Assembly: GCA_900109485.1 (NCBI GenBank)
Contig: FOAY01000015.1
Location: forward strand, 81,060 to 145,059
Direction of reading: 5' to 3'
DNA length: 64,000 bases
Source: Kosakonia sacchari
Lineage (GTDB): Bacteria; Pseudomonadota; Gammaproteobacteria; Enterobacterales; Enterobacteriaceae
Part shown: piece after piece, positions 30,396 through 39,511 of the stretch
Layout of the letters: each line of letters opens with the position of its first letter
Position numbering within the stretch: the first letter of the stretch is position 1
Made by a program: the position numbers and the translations under genes
Notes under the pieces: model-generated
Databases searched by the model: none
Seen by the model: the letters and a program-made list of their open reading frames with translations, nothing else
Told to the model about the DNA's origin: nothing

Positions 30396-31595
30396 ATGCA
30401 ACCTGGCAAAGGATTTTTAGTCTGGCTCGCGGGATTAAGCGTGCTGGGCTTTTTAGCCACCGACATGTACCTGCCCGCGTTTAGTGCGATACAACAAGAT
30501 TTGCAAACCTCTCCGGCCATCGTCAGCGCCACGCTCAGTTTGTTCCTGGCAGGCTTTGCTGTCGCACAACTGGTGTGGGGGCCATTGTCGGATCGCTATG
30601 GCCGCAGACCTATTCTGTTGAGCGGGTTGGCCATTTTCGCGCTTGGCTGTCTGGGAACATTGTGGGTACGGGACGCCAGCCTGTTACTGGCGCTGCGTTT
30701 CGTACAGGCGATCGGCGTTTGTGCCGCTACCGTCAGCTGGCAGGCGCTGGTCACTGACAACTATCCGGCACACCGCGTTAATCGTATCTTCGCGACCATT
30801 ATGCCGCTGGTGGGCCTGACGCCTGCACTTGCCCCTCTGCTGGGTGCGTGGATGCTGGAGCACTTCTCCTGGCAGGCGATTTTTGCCACGCTGCTGGCAA
30901 TAACCCTGGTGCTGATGGTGCCCGCCTGGCGGTTGAAAACGCCTGCACAGCCCGCTGCGCTGCATGAACAGCCGCTGACCTTTTTCGATCTGTTGCGCAA
31001 TAAAGCGTATCGCGGCAATGTCATCATCTACGCCGCCTGCTCGGCCAGTTTTTTTGCCTGGCTGACCGGTTCGCCGTTTATTTTGCACGAGATGGGTTAT
31101 GGTCCGTCAGTGATTGGTCTGAGTTACATACCGCAGACCATTGCCTTCCTGATTGGCGGTTATGGTTGTCGCGCCGCCTTGCAAAAATGGCAGGGTTCCC
31201 GCCTGCTTCCGTGGCTGCTGAGCGCCTTTGGGCTAAGCGTGATTGCCACCTGGATCGTGGGTTTGCTACCACAGGCATCACTGACCGCACTGCTGATCCC
31301 GTTCTGTTTTATGGCAATGGCCAACGGCGCAATCTATCCTGTTGTGGTGGCACAGGCGTTACGCCCGTTTCCCCAGGCGACTGGCCGCGCAGCCGCGCTG
31401 CAAAATACGTTGCAACTCGGGTTGTGTTTCCTGGCAAGCCTGGTGGTTTCAGGGCTGATTGCCACGCCGCTGTTCACCACCACCAGCGTGATGGTGGCGA
31501 TGGTGCTGCTGGCGGCGTTTGGCTATCGCCAGCAACACCAGCGTAATACCGAAATGGTAGAAGATGAGGCTGTCCCCTCCTCTTCGCACGGATGA
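30396..31595 (+). CDS. punC: Purine nucleoside transporter PunC (YdhC)
   Basis: 399 residues, twelve-helix MFS. Start at 30396 ([14 protein letters not shown]) with AAGGTGAG upstream; a GTG at 30384 overlaps that ribosome site. [10 protein letters not shown] is the MFS loop 2-3 motif. Imports purine nucleosides under PunR control, adjacent to purR as in E. coli. Confidence 0.95.
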   Translation: MQPGKGFLVWLAGLSVLGFLATDMYLPAFSAIQQDLQTSPAIVSATLSLFLAGFAVAQLVWGPLSDRYGRRPILLSGLAIFALGCLGTLWVRDASLLLALRFVQAIGVCAATVSWQALVTDNYPAHRVNRIFATIMPLVGLTPALAPLLGAWMLEHFSWQAIFATLLAITLVLMVPAWRLKTPAQPAALHEQPLTFFDLLRNKAYRGNVIIYAACSASFFAWLTGSPFILHEMGYGPSVIGLSYIPQTIAFLIGGYGCRAALQKWQGSRLLPWLLSAFGLSVIATWIVGLLPQASLTALLIPFCFMAMANGAIYPVVVAQALRPFPQATGRAAALQNTLQLGLCFLASLVVSGLIATPLFTTTSVMVAMVLLAAFGYRQQHQRNTEMVEDEAVPSSSHG

Positions 31596-31625
31596 TTGTG
31601 TTAACGACTATCGATAGTGAAGTGA

Positions 31626-31637
31626 TTAGCTTGCTAA
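31626..31637. promoter_or_regulatory. Perfect SlyA-type palindrome upstream of cfa
   Basis: TTAGCTTGCTAA, identical over all 12 bases to the operator at slyA (16109-16120). It ends 10 bases before the -35 hexamer of the cfa promoter at 31648-31676. Seen directly; binding by SlyA is inferred. Confidence 0.7.
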
Positions 31638-31647
31638 CAGCTTTAAG

Positions 31648-31676
31648 TTGAATCACCTGTTATTGAGGCCTATACT
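31648..31676 (+). promoter_or_regulatory. cfa promoter
   Basis: TTGAAT at 31648-31653 and TATACT at 31671-31676 with 17-base spacing. A C sits immediately before the -10 hexamer, a feature favoured by sigma S. Predicts a leader of about 210 nt. E. coli cfa has a sigma70 and a sigma S promoter; which this corresponds to is unclear. Confidence 0.65.
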
Positions 31677-31893
31677 GATTTTCGGTTTTTAATAAATACG
31701 ATAAATATTATGTAGTAACGGGCACCGGATTGTGCCCGTCATTCCAGGGAAGGCCTTTCGGCAAGGGTCATCTCCCTTCCTCTGTTCTACGTCGGATATC
31801 AGCCTCACGGCGAAAACCGTGAGATTTCTCACAAGCCCGAAAAAGCGACTACGCTGTTTGAAGGTTCAGATCACTGCGAGTGATGGAGAAGTT

Positions 31894-33042
31894 ATGAGTT
31901 CATCGTGTATAGAAGAAGTTGGCGTACGGGATGATAATTGGTTCCGTATAGCAAACGAGTTACTGAGCCGCGCAGGTATCCGCGTCAACGGTCCCGCCGC
32001 TTCAGATATCCAGGTGAAAAACCCGGATTTTTTTAAACGTGTTTTACAGGAAGGTTCGCTCGGGCTAGGTGAAAGTTATATGGACGGTTGGTGGGAATGC
32101 GATCGTCTGGATATTTTCTTCACCAAAGTGTTGCGCGCCGGACTGGAAAAACAGCTTCCGCACAATTTCAAAGACACACTCCGCATTGCCGGAGCAAGAT
32201 TATTTAATCTGCAAAGTAAAAAACGGGCCTGGATTGTCGGTAAAGAGCATTACGACCTTGGTAATGATCTGTTTACCCGCATGCTGGATCCGCAGATGCA
32301 ATACTCTTGCGCCTACTGGAAAGACGCAGAAAATCTCGACGACGCACAACGGGCGAAATTAAAGCTTATCGGTGAAAAACTGAAGCTGAAACCCGGTATG
32401 CGCGTGCTGGATATCGGCTGCGGCTGGGGCGGGCTGGCACAATTTATAGCGCAGAATTACGGCGTCAGCGTGGTCGGCGTAACGATCTCGGCGGAACAGC
32501 AAAAAATGGCGCAACAGCGTTGTGAAGGGCTGGATGTCGATATTCGCCTGCAGGATTATCGCGATCTAAATGAGCAATTTGACCGCATCGTCTCCGTCGG
32601 GATGTTTGAACATGTGGGGCCGAAAAATTACGCGACCTATTTCAGCGTGGTGGATCGCAACCTTAAACCGGATGGAATTTTCCTGCTGCACACTATCGGT
32701 TCAAAACGCACCGACCTCAATGTTGATCCCTGGATCAACCGCTATATCTTCCCGAACGGTTGCCTGCCTTCCGTACGCCAGATTGCCAACGCCAGTGAAT
32801 CGCATTTCGTGATGGAAGACTGGCACAACTTCGGCGCCGATTACGATCGCACGCTGATGGCCTGGTATGAACGTTTTCTTGCCGCCTGGCCGGAAATTGC
32901 CGACAACTACTCTGAACGCTTTAAACGGATGTTCAGCTACTATCTGAATGCCTGCGCAGGCGCTTTCCGCGCGCGTGATATTCAACTGTGGCAGGTGGTC
33001 TTCAGCCGCGGTATCGAACACGGCCTGCGCGTTCCGCGCTAA
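31894..33042 (+). CDS. cfa: Cyclopropane fatty acyl phospholipid synthase
   Basis: 382 residues from 31894 (MSSSCIEEVGVRDDNW), with GGAG about 7 bases upstream; the open frame from 31732 runs through the untranslated leader. SAM-binding VLDIGCGWGGLA lies mid-protein; HYDLGNDLF and QYSCAYW are family motifs. Methylates unsaturated phospholipid acyl chains to cyclopropanes, mainly on entry to stationary phase and under acid stress. Long 5' leader, as in genes regulated by small RNAs. Confidence 0.97.
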   Translation: MSSSCIEEVGVRDDNWFRIANELLSRAGIRVNGPAASDIQVKNPDFFKRVLQEGSLGLGESYMDGWWECDRLDIFFTKVLRAGLEKQLPHNFKDTLRIAGARLFNLQSKKRAWIVGKEHYDLGNDLFTRMLDPQMQYSCAYWKDAENLDDAQRAKLKLIGEKLKLKPGMRVLDIGCGWGGLAQFIAQNYGVSVVGVTISAEQQKMAQQRCEGLDVDIRLQDYRDLNEQFDRIVSVGMFEHVGPKNYATYFSVVDRNLKPDGIFLLHTIGSKRTDLNVDPWINRYIFPNGCLPSVRQIANASESHFVMEDWHNFGADYDRTLMAWYERFLAAWPEIADNYSERFKRMFSYYLNACAGAFRARDIQLWQVVFSRGIEHGLRVPR

Positions 33043-33045
33043 AAC

Positions 33046-33071
33046 AAAAACCCCGGCAAGCCGGGGTTTTC
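33046..33071. terminator. Bidirectional terminator between cfa and riboflavin synthase
   Basis: Stem AAAACCCCGGC / GCCGGGGTTTT with a 2-base loop; A-run before and T-run after. Confidence 0.93.
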
Positions 33072-33072
33072 T

Positions 33073-33708
33073 TTACTCTTCGCTGCTGATGACAGCAGCT
33101 TCTTTTGCCGCCAGCACGCGCTCAACGGTATCGACCACGGCCTGCGTTTGCGGGTCAATCTCAATATTGACGCGGTGCCCCAGCTTTTTCTCGCCAAGGG
33201 TAGTGCGTTGCAGCGTTTCCGGGATCAGATGCACGCAGAAACGGCTGCTTGTCACTTCGCCGACCGTCAGGCTAATACCGTCAATACCGATAAATCCTTT
33301 ATAGAGGATATATTTCATTAAGGCCGGATCCTGGACTTTAAACCAGATCTGGCGGTTATTCTCGGAGGTGAGAATTTTAACGATTTCAGCGGTCGTCATA
33401 ATATGGCCGGACATTAAATGGCCGCCAATTTCATCGCTGAATTTTGCCGCGCGCTCAACGTTTACCCTATCACCAATATTGAGCTCACCGAGATTGGTAA
33501 TACGCAGCGTCTCTTTCATCAGATCGAAACTAATATGGCTGCCATTAATGGCCGTCACGGTCAGACAGCACCCATTGTTGGCAATGGAAGCACCGGTCTC
33601 AATTCCCTCCAGCATCGTTTCAGGAAGCTCAACAACGTGGGTCCGGAAATTCGGTTTGTCCTCAATCGAAACCAGTTTTGCCGTACCCTGTACAATACCC
33701 GTAAACAT
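33073..33708 (-). CDS. ribE: Riboflavin synthase alpha chain
   Basis: 211 residues from the ATG at 33708 ([11 protein letters not shown]), GGAG 8 bases upstream. Two homologous lumazine-binding barrels: first with MFTGIV and GCCLTV, second with [16 protein letters not shown]. Dismutates two 6,7-dimethyl-8-ribityllumazine molecules to riboflavin. Also called ribC in E. coli. Converges with cfa. Confidence 0.97.
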   Translation of the reverse strand: MFTGIVQGTAKLVSIEDKPNFRTHVVELPETMLEGIETGASIANNGCCLTVTAINGSHISFDLMKETLRITNLGELNIGDRVNVERAAKFSDEIGGHLMSGHIMTTAEIVKILTSENNRQIWFKVQDPALMKYILYKGFIGIDGISLTVGEVTSSRFCVHLIPETLQRTTLGEKKLGHRVNIEIDPQTQAVVDTVERVLAAKEAAVISSEE

Positions 33709-34020
33709 ACTTACCACTCCTGTTCCATTCCTACGGCTCAGCCGTGTTCTTTACGCACAATAACAGGTGAAAATAGCCCATGCCAGTCTCATTCACCCCG
33801 CCGCTGCTTTTCCCGCCAGGCCGGTGATAAGATAAGCGCCCCGTTCCCGGCGCGGTAATAATTTTGCTGTATGGTCAACATGGAAAAAAGGGGCCATAGC
33901 AGGTAAGATTTATACAGATGCCGCATCTTTCACACTGCGGCATTCTTGTTAGCACAAGGAAAACTCCTTCCTGATAAGCCGTTCCATTCTTTCTAATAAC
34001 AACAATATAAAGGTGTTCAC
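33709..34020. other. Intergenic region and mdtK leader
   Basis: 312 bases between divergent ribE and mdtK. Two adjacent stem-loops precede mdtK: ATGCCGCA / TGCGGCAT (33918-33943, 10-base loop) and CTTGT / ACAAG (33945-33958). An 18-codon ATG frame starts at 33918 but has no ribosome site at the right distance. Possible leader structure; no known riboswitch class recognised. Confidence 0.4.
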
Positions 34021-35394
34021 GTGCAGAAGTATGTAGCAGAAGCGCGTCAGTTACTGGCACTTGCCGTGCCGGTTATTTTCGCGCAGGTGGCCCAGACCTC
34101 TATGGGCTTCGTTGATACGGTAATGGCGGGTGGTTACAGCGCCACGGACATGGCGGCCGTCGCCATTGGTACCTCAATCTGGCTGCCGGCGATCCTGTTT
34201 GGACACGGCCTGCTGCTGGCGCTGACGCCGGTGATTGCGCAACTTAACGGTTCCGGGCGCCGCGATCGCATCGCACATCAAATCGGTCAGGGGTTCTGGC
34301 TGGCTGGCACCGTCTCCATTCTGGTGATGGTGGTGCTGTGGAATGCCGGCCATATCATTCGCGCGATGCACAACATCGACCCGCAGTTAGCCAACAAAGC
34401 CGTGGGTTACCTGCGCGCGCTGCTGTGGGGCGTGCCCGGTTATCTCTTCTTCCAGGTGCTGCGTAACCAGTGCGAAGGCCTTGCCCGCACCAAACCCGGC
34501 ATGGTAATGGGTTTTCTCGGCCTGCTGGTCAATATCCCGGTGAATTACATCTTTATCTATGGCCATTTTGGTATGCCGGAACTGGGCGGCGTCGGTTGCG
34601 GCGTGGCTACAGCCTCGGTGTACTGGGTGATGTTTATCTGTATGCGCATCTGGGTGAAACGCGCCCGCGTCATGCGCGATATTCAGCAGAACCAGCGTTT
34701 TGCGAAACCGGATATGGACGTACTAAAACGCCTGACGCAACTCGGCCTGCCGATTGCGCTGGCGCTGTTTTTTGAAGTCACGCTGTTTGCGGTGGTCGCG
34801 CTGCTGGTGTCGCCGCTGGGGATTGTCGACGTCGCCGGGCACCAGATCGCCCTCAACTTTAGTTCGCTGATGTTCGTGCTGCCGATGTCGCTTGGCGCGG
34901 CAGTGACCATTCGCGTCGGTTTCCGCCTGGGCCAGGGATCAACCATTGATGCGCAAATTGCGGCGCGCACCGGGTTGATGGTCGGCGTCTGCATGGCGGT
35001 GGTCACGGCGATTTTCACCGTGCTGCTGCGCGAGCAGATTGCCCTGCTCTATAACGATAATCCGCAAGTCGTGGCGCTGGCGTCGCACCTGATGTTGCTG
35101 GCGGCGATTTATCAGATTTCCGATTCAATTCAGGTCATTGGCAGCGGCGTGCTGCGCGGCTATAAGGATACGCGTTCCATCTTCTTTATCACCTTTACCG
35201 CCTACTGGGTGCTGGGGCTTCCTGCCGGCTACATCCTGGCGCTGACCGATTTAGTGGTGCCGAGAATGGGGCCAGCCGGTTTCTGGATGGGCTTTATCAT
35301 CGGCCTGACGTCTGCGGCAATTTTGATGATGCTGCGGATGCGCTTCCTGCAACGCCAGCCTTCCGCCCGGATTTTGCAGCGCGCTGCGCATTAA
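34021..35394 (+). CDS. mdtK: MATE-family multidrug efflux pump MdtK
   Basis: 457 residues, twelve hydrophobic segments, two MATE repeats. GTG start with AAAGGTG six bases ahead; the [17 protein letters not shown]-terminus matches E. coli. Motif [23 protein letters not shown] is typical. Na+/H+-coupled export of cationic drugs such as fluoroquinolones and acriflavine is known for the family. Confidence 0.96.
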   Translation: MQKYVAEARQLLALAVPVIFAQVAQTSMGFVDTVMAGGYSATDMAAVAIGTSIWLPAILFGHGLLLALTPVIAQLNGSGRRDRIAHQIGQGFWLAGTVSILVMVVLWNAGHIIRAMHNIDPQLANKAVGYLRALLWGVPGYLFFQVLRNQCEGLARTKPGMVMGFLGLLVNIPVNYIFIYGHFGMPELGGVGCGVATASVYWVMFICMRIWVKRARVMRDIQQNQRFAKPDMDVLKRLTQLGLPIALALFFEVTLFAVVALLVSPLGIVDVAGHQIALNFSSLMFVLPMSLGAAVTIRVGFRLGQGSTIDAQIAARTGLMVGVCMAVVTAIFTVLLREQIALLYNDNPQVVALASHLMLLAAIYQISDSIQVIGSGVLRGYKDTRSIFFITFTAYWVLGLPAGYILALTDLVVPRMGPAGFWMGFIIGLTSAAILMMLRMRFLQRQPSARILQRAAH

Positions 35395-35400
35395 CAGGCC

Positions 35401-35430
35401 AGTAGCCGCCGGATGGCGGCTACTTTCCCG
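35401..35430 (+). terminator. Probable terminator of mdtK
   Basis: 10-bp perfect stem AGTAGCCGCC / GGCGGCTACT with 4-base loop, followed by TTCCC. Weak T-run. Confidence 0.65.
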
Positions 35431-35545
35431 GCGTTTTGGTTAGTTGTTCCGCAATCGCGTGAATTCAGGAAGAAATTTGCCATTTTCCCCTTGCCACATC
35501 TCCGGGCTGCCGCTAATATTCGTCCCCGTTGTCAACCACAACACT

Positions 35546-35622
35546 GCGTTCATAGCTCAGTTGGTTAGAGCACCACCTTGACATGGTGGGGGTCGTTGGT
35601 TCGAGTCCAATTGAACGCACCA
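35546..35622 (+). tRNA. valV: tRNA-Val (GAC)
   Basis: 77 nt from GCGTTCATAGC to the encoded CCA. Acceptor GCGTTCA pairs with TGAACGC; D-arm AGCTCAGTTGGTTAGAGC; anticodon loop CTTGACATG gives GAC; T-arm GGTTCGAGTCC. Lies just after mdtK as in E. coli. Confidence 0.97.
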
Positions 35623-35632
35623 TTCTCTCAGT

Positions 35633-35709
35633 GCGTCCGTAGCTCAGTTGGTTAGAGCACCACCTTGACATGGTGGGGGTCGATGGTTCGAGTCCATTCG
35701 GACGCACCA
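35633..35709 (+). tRNA. valW: tRNA-Val (GAC), second copy
   Basis: 77 nt; acceptor GCGTCCG pairs with CGGACGC; identical anticodon arm (GAC) to the preceding copy; encoded CCA. Only 10 bases separate the two, so they are one transcript. Confidence 0.97.
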
Positions 35710-35791
35710 TTCTTAAGTTCCCTTTTTCTTCCCTTGTTTTATCGCTGCGTTACGCAGCAGACCGCCAACGCAGCCTGCCGGTGTTTTACGT

Positions 35792-36847
35792 TTATGCGCT
35801 CAGCGTTTTCATATCGATAACAAAACGGTACTTCACGTCGCTTTTCAGCAGGCGTTCAAAGGCGTCGTTGATCTCATCCATGCGAATCAGCTCAGAATCT
35901 GCCGTAATGTTATGCTCGCCGCAGAAATCAAGCATTTCCTGAGTTTCGGCAATACCGCCAATCGCGGAGCCGGAAACCGAACGGCGCCCAATCAGCAGCG
36001 GGATGGTGTTAATGGTCGGTTCGAGCTGGCCCAGCAGCCCAACAAACACCAGCGTGCCATCCAGCGTCAGCGTTGACAGATAAGCATTGATATCGTGGGT
36101 GTAAGGCACGGTATCGATGATCAGCTCAAACTCCCCGTGTACCGCTTCCATCTGTTTTGCGTCCGTAGAGAGCACCACGTGGTGCGCCCCCAGACGACGG
36201 GCATCTGCCTCTTTACCCGGTGAACGGGTAAACAGCGTCACTTCCGCGCCCAGCGCATGGGCCAGTTTCAGCGCCATATGCCCCAACCCGCCAAGGCCGA
36301 TCACCGCCACTTTACTGCCTTTTTTCACTCCCCAACGGCGCAGCGGTGACCAGGTGGTGATCCCGGCGCACAGCAGCGGTGCGACTGCTTGCGCATCGAG
36401 GTTCTCCGGGATGCGCAACACAAAATCTTGCGAACAGACGATCGATTGTGAATAGCCACCGAATGTAGGGCGGTGATCGTGCCGGTCAATGCCGTTATAG
36501 GTCTGAACGTTCCCCTCTTCGCAATACTGTTCCAGCCCCTGTTTACAGGGATTACATTCACGACAGGAATCGACCATACAGCCGATGCCGACTAAATCGC
36601 CGGGTTTGAATTTGCTGACACCCGCTCCCGCAGAGACAACGCGACCAATAATTTCATGACCCGGCACGATGGGGTACTGGCTGAAACCCCAGTCGTTACG
36701 GGCCTGGTGAAGATCGGAATGGCAAACGCCGCAATAAAGAATATCAATCACCACATCATCTGCCCGTGGGTCGCGACGCTCAAAGTGGAAAGGCGCCAGC
36801 GGGGCTTTATTTGACTGTGCGGCATAGCCGAGGACTTTCATCGTCAT
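35792..36847 (-). CDS. Zinc-dependent NAD(P) alcohol dehydrogenase (YahK/CAD-like)
   Basis: 351 residues from 36847 (MTMKVLGYAAQ), GGAG 7 bases upstream; the longer open frame is not family-like. Medium-chain dehydrogenase: catalytic zinc ligands in CGVCHSDLHQ and PGHEIIGRV, structural zinc cysteines in CMVDSCRECNPCKQGLEQYC, and Rossmann motif VIGLGGLGHMALKLAHALGA. Closest in style to E. coli YahK, a broad aldehyde reductase, but divergent enough that no symbol is given. Not the gene E. coli has here; probably one of the accessory genes between valVW and pykF. Confidence 0.9.
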   Translation of the reverse strand: MTMKVLGYAAQSNKAPLAPFHFERRDPRADDVVIDILYCGVCHSDLHQARNDWGFSQYPIVPGHEIIGRVVSAGAGVSKFKPGDLVGIGCMVDSCRECNPCKQGLEQYCEEGNVQTYNGIDRHDHRPTFGGYSQSIVCSQDFVLRIPENLDAQAVAPLLCAGITTWSPLRRWGVKKGSKVAVIGLGGLGHMALKLAHALGAEVTLFTRSPGKEADARRLGAHHVVLSTDAKQMEAVHGEFELIIDTVPYTHDINAYLSTLTLDGTLVFVGLLGQLEPTINTIPLLIGRRSVSGSAIGGIAETQEMLDFCGEHNITADSELIRMDEINDAFERLLKSDVKYRFVIDMKTLSA

Positions 36848-37000
36848 AACTGTTCTCCGTTTATTTTTCAGGCTTGATACAAAGGTGATAACACCCGAGT
36901 GTGATCCTGTTGTTGCTCCCACACCGTCGTTCAAGTATGGCGCGTTGCAGTATCCACCGCCGTCCGATCGCACGCTTTGCACTTTCTGTCATCGGAAAAC

Positions 37001-37024
37001 AAAAAAGCCCTCCGCAGAGAGCTT
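37001..37024 (-). terminator. Terminator of the amino acid ABC operon
   Basis: On the minus strand AAGCTCTC-TGCG-GAGGGCTT followed by TTTTTT, just after the ATPase stop. Confidence 0.85.
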
Positions 37025-37028
37025 GATG

Positions 37029-37751
37029 TTAAAGAACTTTACTGAGGAACGAGGCGGTTCGGGGATTGGTGGGCGCGGTAAAAATCTGCTGCGGCGGCCC
37101 CTCTTCCTGGATCACGCCCTGATCGATGAATATCACCCGATCCGCCACTTCGCGGGCAAAGCCCATTTCATGAGTGACGATCACCATTGTCATCCCTTCC
37201 GTCGCCAGCGTTTTCATCACCTGCAATACATCACCCACCAGCTCCGGATCGAGCGCCGATGTCGGTTCATCAAACAGCATAATCGACGGATTCATCGCCA
37301 GCGCGCGGGCAATTGCCACGCGCTGCTGTTGCCCGCCGGAAAGACTCGCCGGCCAGGCATCACGTTTCTCGCTCAGCCCGACTTTCGCCAGCAGGTTCTC
37401 CGCCAGGGCAACGGCCTCAGCGCGTTTCATGCCTTTCAGGTTCACAGGCGCCATTGTCAGGTTCTCCAGCACGGTCATATGCGGGAACAAGTTGAAGCGC
37501 TGGAAAACCATGCCGACGCTTTCGCGCACTTTATTGATATCGGTTTTCGGATTGTGGATCGCAAAGCCGTTCACCTCAACGGCACCTTCGCTCACCGACT
37601 CCAGACCGTTCATACAACGCAGAAAGGTACTTTTCCCCGAGCCAGATGGTCCAATCACGCACACCACTTCTTTCGGCTTGATATCGCAACTGATGCCGCG
37701 CAGCACATGGCTTGCGCCAAAATGTTTATGCAGGTTTTTAACGTGAATCAC
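37029..37751 (-). CDS. Polar amino acid ABC transporter, ATP-binding protein
   Basis: 240 residues from a GTG at 37751, which follows AGAGG and overlaps the permease end by 14 bases; earlier in-frame starts fall deeper inside the permease. Walker [11 protein letters not shown]-loop [10 protein letters not shown], signature LSGGQQQRV, Walker [14 protein letters not shown]-loop VTHEMGFA. GlnQ/HisP-type PAAT subfamily. Powers uptake by the permease and binding protein encoded just upstream. Confidence 0.93.
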   Translation of the reverse strand: MIHVKNLHKHFGASHVLRGISCDIKPKEVVCVIGPSGSGKSTFLRCMNGLESVSEGAVEVNGFAIHNPKTDINKVRESVGMVFQRFNLFPHMTVLENLTMAPVNLKGMKRAEAVALAENLLAKVGLSEKRDAWPASLSGGQQQRVAIARALAMNPSIMLFDEPTSALDPELVGDVLQVMKTLATEGMTMVIVTHEMGFAREVADRVIFIDQGVIQEEGPPQQIFTAPTNPRTASFLSKVL

Positions 37752-38502
37752 TTTTGCCAAACCTCTTTTCCAGTCGGTTAACCAGTTGCGCAAGCAGGAA
37801 GGTGATCACCCAGTAGACCAGCGAAATGGTCAGGTAGGGTTCCCAGTAGGTGGCATACGCACCAGAAACTGTGCGGGCGGCATAGGCCAGATCCGCAAGG
37901 CCAATCGCCGAAGCCAGTGATGAATCTTTAACAATAGCAATGGCGTTATTACCCAACGGCGGCAGAATGCGGCGAAACGCCTGCGGCAAGATCACTTTGC
38001 GCATCGTCTTCCACCACGGCATACCCAGCGCACGTGAGGCTTCCATCTGCCCGCGATCGACAGACTGAATACCCGCGCGGAAGATCTCCGACACATAGGC
38101 ACCGGCATTGAGCGTAATGGCGACGATACAGGAGAGAAATGCGCCGTAGTCGGAGCGCAACCCTCGCGCCAGATCGCTGCTCATGATCCCACTGGTCACC
38201 AGAATGCCGTCACGCGGGTTGATGAACAGCGGCACCAGCGCAAAGTGTACGACCATGATCTGCACAAACAGCGGCGTACCCCGAATGGCGCTGACATAAA
38301 AACGCACCGGAAATTGCACCAGATAGCGCAATACATATTTCCATGGCCCATGCTCAGCCTGCGCCATGCGGCCAAGGCCGAGCGTGAGGCCCCACAGCGT
38401 ACCTAAAATAACGCAGATAATGGTGCATTTGATGGTCATCCAGGCGCCTTCCATAAATAACGGCGCGTACTCCTGGATTATTTCCCAACGGAATCCCGAC
38501 AT
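37738..38502 (-). CDS. Polar amino acid ABC transporter, permease
   Basis: 254 residues, about five hydrophobic segments. The family signature [16 protein letters not shown] segment is present, as is the EAA loop [32 protein letters not shown]. His/Glu/Gln/opine permease family. Only one permease is present, so it should homodimerise. Located between binding protein and ATPase genes. Confidence 0.92.
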   Translation of the reverse strand: MSGFRWEIIQEYAPLFMEGAWMTIKCTIICVILGTLWGLTLGLGRMAQAEHGPWKYVLRYLVQFPVRFYVSAIRGTPLFVQIMVVHFALVPLFINPRDGILVTSGIMSSDLARGLRSDYGAFLSCIVAITLNAGAYVSEIFRAGIQSVDRGQMEASRALGMPWWKTMRKVILPQAFRRILPPLGNNAIAIVKDSSLASAIGLADLAYAARTVSGAYATYWEPYLTISLVYWVITFLLAQLVNRLEKRFGKSDSR

Positions 38503-38514
38503 AAGTCATTCCTG

Positions 38515-38550
38515 AAAAAATGACGGCTACCGGAATGTTCACGGTAGCCG
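38515..38550 (-). terminator. Intercistronic terminator/attenuator between binding protein and permease
   Basis: Perfect 9-bp stem CGGCTACCG / CGGTAGCCG with 9-base loop; on the minus strand it is followed by TCATTTTTTC. Such elements commonly raise binding-protein expression relative to permease and ATPase. Confidence 0.8.
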
Positions 38551-38571
38551 GAATAAAAAAGAAGCGAAGTG

Positions 38572-39339
38572 TTATTGCGCGGGCAATTCAGGCACGTGGT
38601 CGTCAAACCAGGTTTTATAAATTTTGGCGTAGGTACCATCAGCCACAATTTTCTTCAGGCCGCTGTTAATTTTCGCCTGTAATTCGGTATTCCCTTTTGC
38701 CACCGCAATACCAAAATATTGACGTTCAAACTTCGCGTCCGGTACCAGTTTGAACTGTTTTTCCGGGTGCTGTTTGATGTAGTACTTCACCACGCCCACA
38801 TCGCCCACGGCCGCGCTGACACCATCTTCGAACAACTCTTGCAGCATCAGCGGCGTGTTATCAAAGCGTTTAATTGCCGTGCTGTTTTTCCCCAACACGT
38901 CTGACACCACGATATCGCCGGTGCTGGAGTTCACTACGCCGACTTTTTCATCTTTCAACGACGCCAGAGAGGTCACTTTTGAGCTGGCCGGCACCACGAT
39001 CGACTGCTCCGCCGGGAAGTAAGGCGCGGAAAAATCAACCATCTGTTTACGTTTGTCCGTAATGGTAATGCCGGAAATAATGATGTCACGATCGCCGGAG
39101 CCCAGCGTGGCGAAGATCCCTTCCCACGGCGTGTTGATCAGCTTGATATTAAAATCCTCGGCTTTGGCGATGGCTTTAATGATGTCGATATCAAAGCCTT
39201 CTAACTGCTTCTGGCTGTTTTCAAACTCGAACGGACGATAAGTTCCCCCTGCGCCCACCACGTAAGTTTGCTGGGCAGCAAACGCGCTGCTCGCCAGAAC
39301 AGCAAAAAGACAACCTGCCTGCATCCACTTCCTGAACAT
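38572..39339 (-). CDS. Polar amino acid ABC transporter, periplasmic binding protein
   Basis: 255 residues from 39339 with AGGTGG just upstream. Signal peptide of about 21 residues (ends SSAFA). Family 3 solute-binding fold: YRPFEFENSQKQLEGFDIDIIKAIA, then PWEGIFATLGSGDRDIIISGITIT, and the ADGTYAKIYKTWF tail. Ligand cannot be told from sequence. First gene of the reverse-strand transporter operon, divergent from the HisN-like phosphatase. Confidence 0.92.
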   Translation of the reverse strand: MFRKWMQAGCLFAVLASSAFAAQQTYVVGAGGTYRPFEFENSQKQLEGFDIDIIKAIAKAEDFNIKLINTPWEGIFATLGSGDRDIIISGITITDKRKQMVDFSAPYFPAEQSIVVPASSKVTSLASLKDEKVGVVNSSTGDIVVSDVLGKNSTAIKRFDNTPLMLQELFEDGVSAAVGDVGVVKYYIKQHPEKQFKLVPDAKFERQYFGIAVAKGNTELQAKINSGLKKIVADGTYAKIYKTWFDDHVPELPAQ

Positions 39340-39352
39340 ACACACCACCTTT

Positions 39353-39373
39353 TTATGCAAATTATGTGCATAA
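39353..39373. promoter_or_regulatory. Inverted repeat near the binding-protein start
   Basis: TTATGCA-N7-TGCATAA, perfect 7-bp arms, 13 bases upstream of the binding-protein ATG. Possible operator in the leader; protein unknown. Confidence 0.4.
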
Positions 39374-39406
39374 AAATACATATAAGCCGCTATGTATGCA
39401 ATCTTT

Positions 39407-39418
39407 ATTGTATACAAT
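39407..39418. promoter_or_regulatory. ATTGTATACAAT palindrome in the divergent promoter region
   Basis: Perfect 12-bp palindrome ATTGTATACAAT between the divergent transporter and phosphatase genes. TTGTATACAA-type sites are typical of FCD-subfamily GntR regulators. No such regulator is encoded in the window. Confidence 0.45.
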
Positions 39419-39511
39419 CAATAATCTGTCATTGGGTTATGCTACAACCAGAGATGCAACGTTCGGAAAGACCTGCTTCAGCGTTCAAACAAGACACCGG
39501 AGAGTTACGCA

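Noticed and set aside
33918..33974. 18-codon possible leader peptide before mdtK
   Set aside because: No ribosome site at proper distance and the predicted start lies within a hairpin near a probable promoter; no codon pattern suggests attenuation.
35546..35709. Tandem repeat of about 87 bp
   Set aside because: Explained by two adjacent tRNA-Val genes, not a separate repeat element.
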